From contig JAKJXP020000021.1 of the NCBI GenBank assembly GCA_022225965.2, positions 186,001-250,000 on the forward strand: DNA of 64,000 nt, written 5' to 3'. The notes beneath the pieces are model-generated. The model was not told the DNA's origin, searched no databases, and was given only the letters and a program-made list of their open reading frames with translations. Both the position numbers and the translations under genes were made by a program. The DNA comes from Diatrype stigma. Lineage: Eukaryota; Ascomycota; Sordariomycetes; Xylariales; Diatrypaceae. This document shows, in pieces, positions 58,268 through 64,000 of the stretch (position 1 is the stretch's first letter; every line of letters starts with the position of its first letter).

Positions 58268-59235
58268 TGTGTCATAATTTGGAAGATGGATGTTTGATCT
58301 TACAAGAAGTTTCCTATTGTATCGGGGAATGGATGGAAGGTTCCATGCCGTGATGAGATGCAATGGGCCGGCTAAGTCGGCTGGTAATTGCATAGTACAT
58401 ACATGCCAATAGCCCCTGACCGGGTTGCCGTTTACACCGTCGGCTAGCAATTACTACCTAGATGCTTGAATACCTGAACAATGGCAACAGTCAAGTGATT
58501 GCAATGAAATGTGCAAGATATATCTTTGCTTGTTATATACCTACTGAATAATATGTAGCACTGCATTATTTCACGTGGTACTTTGAATGTGTCACATTTT
58601 GCAGTAACCTTACATCAAACTTGGAAAAGAGGGCTTGAGAAATGACGACATTGACTTATTGATACCGAGATGCACTCTGCAAAAGAAGTAGGTACTGTAC
58701 CTGCCTAAGCTCCTTGACTAACACAGCCGGTGGCCGGTCTAGGCCCACGGCTTCTATTGTATAAAATGCGTATTATAGTAATACATGTTTATATAAACCA
58801 ATTTATGCCAGCGGCAGCATTCAATGCTCTGATGTACACAATGAGCTGCTATTTGGTTTCAATAGGTATTAAGCTCTACCTATTGTAACACCCAATTTTA
58901 TTCATGCACGTACTAGCTTAGGCGACGGACGGATAGGTGAATGTTTGTTTTCCAAGCTTTCGGTGTCTCTCATCTCTGCCTGCTAGTGCAGCTATTTAAC
59001 CTTAGGTACTTGCCAAACGTCATTGCCCAACACTACCATCAAATAGTTCTGCATTCCGTCGGATAGCGAACCTCGAAAAACCTGCACATGCATGGTGTCT
59101 TCATCTCTCTAGCATCTTCATATCATTGAAGAAAGATCGTCGCGTCCCTGCATTTCGGCCTGCAAGTGTTTTTTCAGCAACTGATACCCAGAACCTCTCG
59201 TTGCATCGTCGCCAAGGAAGTCTTACGATTGATTG
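58268..59235. other. Intergenic between two plus-strand transporter genes
   Basis: No gene found. This stretch holds the 3' end of the MFS gene and the promoter and leader of the PNS1-like gene. Confidence 0.6.
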
Positions 59236-61024
59236 ATGGCGAATTATCAGCCAAGCGGCGAGGCCGCTTCCTATTATGGGAACAACAACAACAACAACAA
59301 CGGCTACCAGCAAGGCTATCAACCCTATGGCCAGCCTCAGTATGCGCAACCCCAGTACGGACAGCCCGCACCACCAGCCCCCAGCAATGGGTACGACAAT
59401 GGCAATGGTTACGGTGAGAAGCCCATGTTTGACCAGGTCTTCAAGGTCGAGAAGCCGAAGTGGAACGACCTTTGGGCCGGCATCTTGTTCCTGATCGTAT
59501 TCTTTGGGTTCGTTGCCGTGTCTGGCATTGCCCTACAGGGCTACTCCGCCACCAGGGGCAGCAGCGGCAGTGGTATCTACGGTGGCGCCCAGAGCGTCGG
59601 CCTCAACACCAACACCATCGTCCTGTTCATGTTCGTCCTATGTGTAGCCATTGTCCTCAGCTATGCCTATGTACTGCTCGCCAGAACGTTCCCGAAGCAG
59701 TTCATCTGGGTTACCGGCATCCTCAACATCGTCTTCGGTCTCGCGACCGCTATCTACATGCTGTACCAGCGCTACTATAGCGGAGGAATCGTCTTCCTGA
59801 TCTTCACGGTGTTCCTCATATTCTGCTTCTACACGTGGATACCGCGCATCCCCTTCAGCGCCCTCATGCTCAAGACCGCCATCGATGTTGCCAAGGGTTA
59901 TGGTCATGTCTATCTCGTCAGTGCCCTCGGTGGCCTGGTCGCGACTGCCTTTGCCGCGTGGTATTCGATCACCTTCGTTGCTGTTTATGTCAAGTACGCA
60001 CCAGGTCAGAACGCGGCGTGCTCTGGAGGAGCTGGTGGCTGTTCCAGCGCGAAGGTTACCGGACTGTTGGTGTTCATCACGTTCGCGATGTACTGGATCT
60101 CGGAATGGCTCAAGAACACGATCCACACCACCATCTCTGGCGTATACGGCTCTTGGTACTTCCACCCCCAGAATCCGCCCCAAGGAGCGACCCGAGGAGC
60201 ACTCAAGCGATCTCTTACCTATAGCTTTGGCTCTATCAGTCTGGGCTCCCTGATTGTGGCGATCATCAATCTGCTCCGCCAGATTTGTTCCGCCACCCAG
60301 CGCAATGAGGCAGCTTCTGGAGACATTGTTGTAAGTCATGTCCCACTCTATGCCTTACTATCGCGTTTTGCAAAGGCATGTGTCGAATGATTTTGTGGGC
60401 AACCGCTAATTGTGAACTATAGGGTTGCCTTGTTGCTACTGTTTTTGGATGCATCCTCTCCATCCTTGACTGGCTTGTTGAGTTCATCAACCGATATGCG
60501 TTTTCTTACATTGCCTTATATGGGACCCCGTACATTGCGGCAGCAAAGTCTACTTGGACGTAAGTGTCAAACCAGTCTGTTTACTTCTGAACACCGGCTA
60601 ACCCCTTACAGAATGATCAAGCAACGTGGCATCGATGCTCTCATCAACGAATGTCTTATCGGCCCTGTCCTAGGCTTCGGTGGCACCTTTGTCGGTTATG
60701 CCTGCGGTCTCCTTGCGTATCTCTTCGTTACCCTCACCGACCCGGCATACAATGCTGATGGGACTTACACACCAGTGATTGTTGCGTTTGCCTTCCTGTA
60801 AGTGAAGACTTTGGCAAAGCCTACGAGTTCAACATGCTAATCTACTCTTCATCAGTATTGGACTCCAAATCTGCAATATATTCACGACGCCGATCAGCTC
60901 GGGTATCGATACCATCTTCGTTGCCTCAGCCTGGGACCCACAAGCCCTGATGCAAAACCACCCAGACCTGTACACTGCCATGGTCCAGGTTTACCCTCAA
61001 GTTCAGGTTGCGATTCATGCATGA
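59236..61024 (+). CDS. PNS1: Choline-transporter-like protein (PNS1/SLC44 family)
   Basis: Four exons: 59236-60330, 60423-60559, 60612-60797 and 60856-61024 (introns 92, 52 and 58 bp), giving 528 residues. The frame continues three bases left to a TTG, so the ATG at 59236 is the start. Residues 1-75 are Gln/Asn/Gly/Tyr-rich, then KWNDLWAGILFLIVFFGFVA begins the first of about ten membrane helices. Family blocks are visible: YHVYL-like GYGHVYLVSALGGL, the ISGVYGSWYF loop, RSLTYSFGSISLGSLIVAII and CILSILDWLVEFINRYAFSY; the latter and the ALYGTPYIAAA segment are typical of PNS1. Yeast Pns1 is a plasma-membrane protein whose choline transport is not established, so the substrate is open. The exon model joins smoothly at every splice. 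Confidence 0.95.
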
Positions 61025-61939
61025 TTCTCAAGGCACTTTTTGATTGTCCGGCAGCCCCTGGAGTATGCTTGATTTCTTCTGTGGGTGTTCTTGGTATGGA
61101 AGCTGGAGGGCATATGTCTGGCGTGTTCTCAGGGGATAATCCTTTCAATGCTGTTGGACCCACGGGTTTTATTGATGTACTAATATGCATATGTGGCGTA
61201 TATAACATCACGATATGCTCCAAAGAGTATTGGTTTCCTTCATGATACCAATGTATACTGTATTTCAGTCTCGCTAAGTTGCCTATAACTTCATTTTCTC
61301 TTCTACCAGGGTCCTTCCTTTAGTGAATTTACGATGATCTTTTTAATGTATTACTGCTTTTGCTACTACGGTCACATCTAATATGGATCAACTTGCGACA
61401 TGGTATTGCATTAGCAGCAGTCCATCATGCTCCGATAGTGGTATCAATCTAATGTGACTAGCCCTTAAACCTACCCTTTGATGCACACCTTAATGTGCGC
61501 CTCCGCCAACATAGAGCACAGTCATAAGAGCTGGAAGGTGGTACTATAACTGCGCAAGTGTGAAGCACTGTGAGGGGGTATTCGATAGGGCTCTGGAGCT
61601 GTTGTATCCTATCCTAGGACAACAACTTTTATCAACCGAATTCGAATCCATCCATTTCATAAAAAGTGTTAAGTAGTGAGTTGAACACAGAAACTGTATC
61701 TTTTATTCGTACATGGAAATATCTTGGCTTATATATTCTTCTTTTCATTAGTTATTCTGTGGCCTCAAAGACTGGAAGGCCAACCCCTACTAATACAAAG
61801 CAGTTTAGTTCCAGAGGTAAACTCATGTACCAAGTGAAAATGTTATGGGCAATGGATGATGCTACTAATATTAATTTGAATATATAGCCTTGCCTTTTAG
61901 TTGCCTAGTACCACCTACATACTAATCGCCTTCAGAATT

Positions 61940-62100
61940 CACCTTGCAAGATGTTATGATAATAACCTGGTGGATCAGATAAGGGCTAGAGGCTAGGAGC
62001 TGGGCAATAGGGGCAAGCTTTTTATTGTTCAGTATTTGTATTTAAGCAGCCGGCTTCCTGCCATTGCAGCTTTTCTTTCTTTCACTCGTTAACTATTTTA
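61940..62100 (+). repeat. Diverged dispersed repeat, copy 2
   Basis: Shares ordered blocks with 14860-15030: GATAAGGGCTAGAGGCTAGG, then TTCAGTATTTGTATTTAAGC, then CTGCCATTGCAGCTTTTCTT. Same strand and same spacing as the other copy, with substitutions and small gaps. Confidence 0.45.
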
Positions 62101-63225
62101 CGTTAATCCCTAGTACTAATTAGCAGGCTTCCCCGTTCTCCTGCTAGACCTATCTTATAAGAAATTGTCTGGTAAATCCAAGCTATACCAAAGATCATAG
62201 TATGGGCCATAGTAATGGGATCATAGGCTCATTATGCGAGCTGGAAAAACCGAAATACCTCATAATTGCGCGCAATGTGTTGATAGGGGAGAAATGGGAG
62301 GTGAGCTGCTCAGACTTGGCCAAGTCCTGGCCGGCTGGTTGGAAACTCTGCATCTCTGGACGTGCCAGGACGATGGGGAAGACCTAGACGAGCAGATCAT
62401 GGGCTGTCTAAATGAGGGACGCTGGACAATCCTCAAGAGAATATAGATGGAGCGCAACGAAGACTTTTTGAAAGGCACTGCTGAGATGGGTTAAAACTGT
62501 GGCATCGATAGGAAAAGATGATTCTTACCAAGCTGTAACAATAGCAGGGCAGTTCAGGAAATGATTATTTGCTTCTAGGAATCTTTTTAAGGATTCAAGG
62601 TAATAAGGATGCGGCTATTATAGGTTGAAAGCCGGTTGTTTTCCTCTTTCCCCCTCCAGCTTTAACTCCAATTGTCCATTGGTACAAATAATTGGCAAAA
62701 TTGTTGTCTTTGTTGCGCACTACGTCATGGTTCGATGCCCCACGGGACGTTATCTAACTGACTGTGTATGTATGTATATTGTGAATGCTATTGGCACATA
62801 CCTGTATGTACATACTACACCCACCTATGTATGTATGTTGATAAGTGATAGTTGCCATATATGACTGGTTCAGGTGGTATGATTGCTTCTCCTGAAGATT
62901 GTTGAAATTATTGCTACAGACTACGCCCATTTCACACCTGATGTGATATGTAGCCTTTATTAAATATATCCGTAGAGCACTGAAGATGCATCTTCTGTAC
63001 AACACCTTATACCTACATGGACACGTATAGGTAATCCAGACATGTATCTATCTGCATGTCCTGCCTTGATGTTCTGACACCTTCAAGGTTGCTGTCGACA
63101 TGTATGTAGTTACATGCACGTGTTAACTTACCAAGGTAGCGCATAGATAGACCTGGGGCTCCCCACCATCCATGGCCTTTGGGGTCGCATATTGGCCCTC
63201 ATCCATTCATTAGTACAAAGGTGGC

Positions 63226-63294
63226 AGTCAAAAGTTTGTGGACACTATATCACCAAAGCGCAGTGGTAATGTGTCCGCAAACCTTTTCCCACTA
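63226..63294. repeat. Palindrome resembling fused Tc1/mariner termini
   Basis: AAAAGTTTGTGGACAC at 63230-63245 is mirrored by GTGTCCGCAAACCTTTT at 63271-63287. The arms resemble Tc1-type terminal repeats (GGAAAAGGTTTGCGGACAC when read inward from the right), with only about 25 bp between them, so this may be a minimal deletion product of such an element. Confidence 0.5.
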
Positions 63295-63693
63295 TCTTTG
63301 TAGGTGTAGATAGCTACCTTGTAAGTAGTAGCTGCCTACCTCTTACCTCTTCTGCTCTTGTCATAGGCAGCTGCCCCTCTTTCTTCTTCCCTTTCACTTC
63401 TAGTAATTTCAGATATCCAAAGGGCTGAGCTTCCATTCCCATCCCCTACAATACGAACCCTAGAACTTAACTCCTTCAACCCACATATCGACCTCCTATC
63501 TCAAACAATCTTCTCATCGTTGAGTTGCTTAGCTCTACTACACCAGTACAACCTACCAAGCAGCACACGCCTTAGTCAGCCCAAGGGCGTTCGTTGGCTG
63601 AGAATACAATCATCTCCAATTGTCTGGAGCCAGATTGTAGCTGCCTATCACGAACTTGCATGTTTTTTGGTTGCACATTCATCCTCTACCAAT

Positions 63694-64000
63694 ATGTCGC
63701 AATCATCGTCGCACCATCAGCAGAGCGCGCCCATGCTCATCAACCTCCCACCGCCCCCTTCCAACCCCGATACTCCAACGGACATGCCGTGAGTGACTTC
63801 TCCTTCCCACTACTTGCCGGTTTGTCTCGTTGCATCTCCATTCAATACTGACAGCTCTTTCTTCCCACAGTGGCACACCAACTAGCACCACCACCTCATT
63901 GTCTGCCATCTCGACGATAGCTATCAAAGATGGCCATCGCGGTCATGGTCCTGGATTTGGCAACCTGCGAGGCCACCACCACAACCCATCGTCCGCCAGC
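63694..64000 (+). CDS. 5' part of an unidentified gene (runs off the window)
   Basis: Exon 1, 63694-63788, and exon 2 from 63871 onward; the intron is 82 bp (GTGAGT..CCACAG), and the codon CC-T is split by it. The frame reads MSQSSSHHQQSAPMLINLPP and continues GTPTSTTTSLSAISTIAIKD after splicing, then a His/Gly-rich stretch. Everything visible is a low-complexity N terminus, so no family can be named. An upstream in-frame start as far left as 63520 is possible, but the ATG at 63694 gives the most compact model. Promoter is probably at 63300-63690, where pyrimidine-rich tracts are seen. Confidence 0.6.

Larger units (their letters stand above)
61025..63693. other. Intergenic 2.7 kb
   Basis: No supported gene; scattered short frames are featureless. 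It includes a diverged dispersed repeat at about 61940-62100 and a short palindrome at 63226-63294. The right end is the promoter and leader of the terminal gene. Confidence 0.55.

Overview
The window is nuclear DNA from a filamentous ascomycete (Pezizomycotina), probably a species with active or past repeat-induced point mutation (RIP). Protein genes have short GT..AG introns (45 to 250 bp, usually GTAAGT-like donors and CAG/TAG acceptors), GC-rich coding DNA, no operons and large intergenic spaces. Two blocks (1-3.8 kb and 11.1-14.2 kb) are extremely AT-rich, with CpA/TpG nearly absent and TpA/CpG abundant, which is the footprint of RIP on transposons. Recognisable conserved fungal genes are VID27 and a PNS1/choline-transporter-like gene.

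Layout. 1-3.83 kb: RIP-destroyed transposon, family not recognisable. 4.2-10.3 kb: two minus-strand genes, a membrane-anchored amidohydrolase and a very repetitive disordered protein. 11.1-14.2 kb: a RIP-mutated hAT DNA transposon; I can see both 20-bp terminal inverted repeats, an 8-bp target duplication and part of the transposase. 14.2-22.5 kb: gene-poor accessory DNA with minisatellites, a 124-bp tandem duplication, an ankyrin scrap and a tandem array of decayed zinc-finger-like modules. 23.2-30.3 kb: plus-strand genes for a mitochondrial P-loop ATPase, a short-chain dehydrogenase and VID27. 31.5-40.1 kb: an O-methyltransferase, an amidoligase, a secreted FAD-linked (BBE-like) oxidoreductase and a beta-propeller glycosidase-like protein. 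These could be a small accessory or metabolic neighbourhood, but that is inference. 42.1-53.2 kb: one giant minus-strand gene that I resolve into 15 exons encoding about 3255 residues, with DUF6606, DUF3638 and DUF3645 regions. 53.2-56.5 kb: intergenic, with a 458-bp inverted-repeat (MITE-like) element. 56.5-61.0 kb: an MFS transporter and the PNS1-like transporter. 61.0-63.7 kb: intergenic. 63.7 kb to the end: the 5' part of an unidentified gene that runs off the window.

Exon models were built by hand from splice signals and reading-frame continuity. All of them close in frame, but none is supported by transcripts. The most notable items are the giant, poorly understood DUF3638/DUF3645 gene, a helically phased array of seven TCGTAC-type motifs upstream of the oxidoreductase gene, the hAT copy whose target duplication differs only by C-to-T changes, and the decayed zinc-finger-like cassette array.
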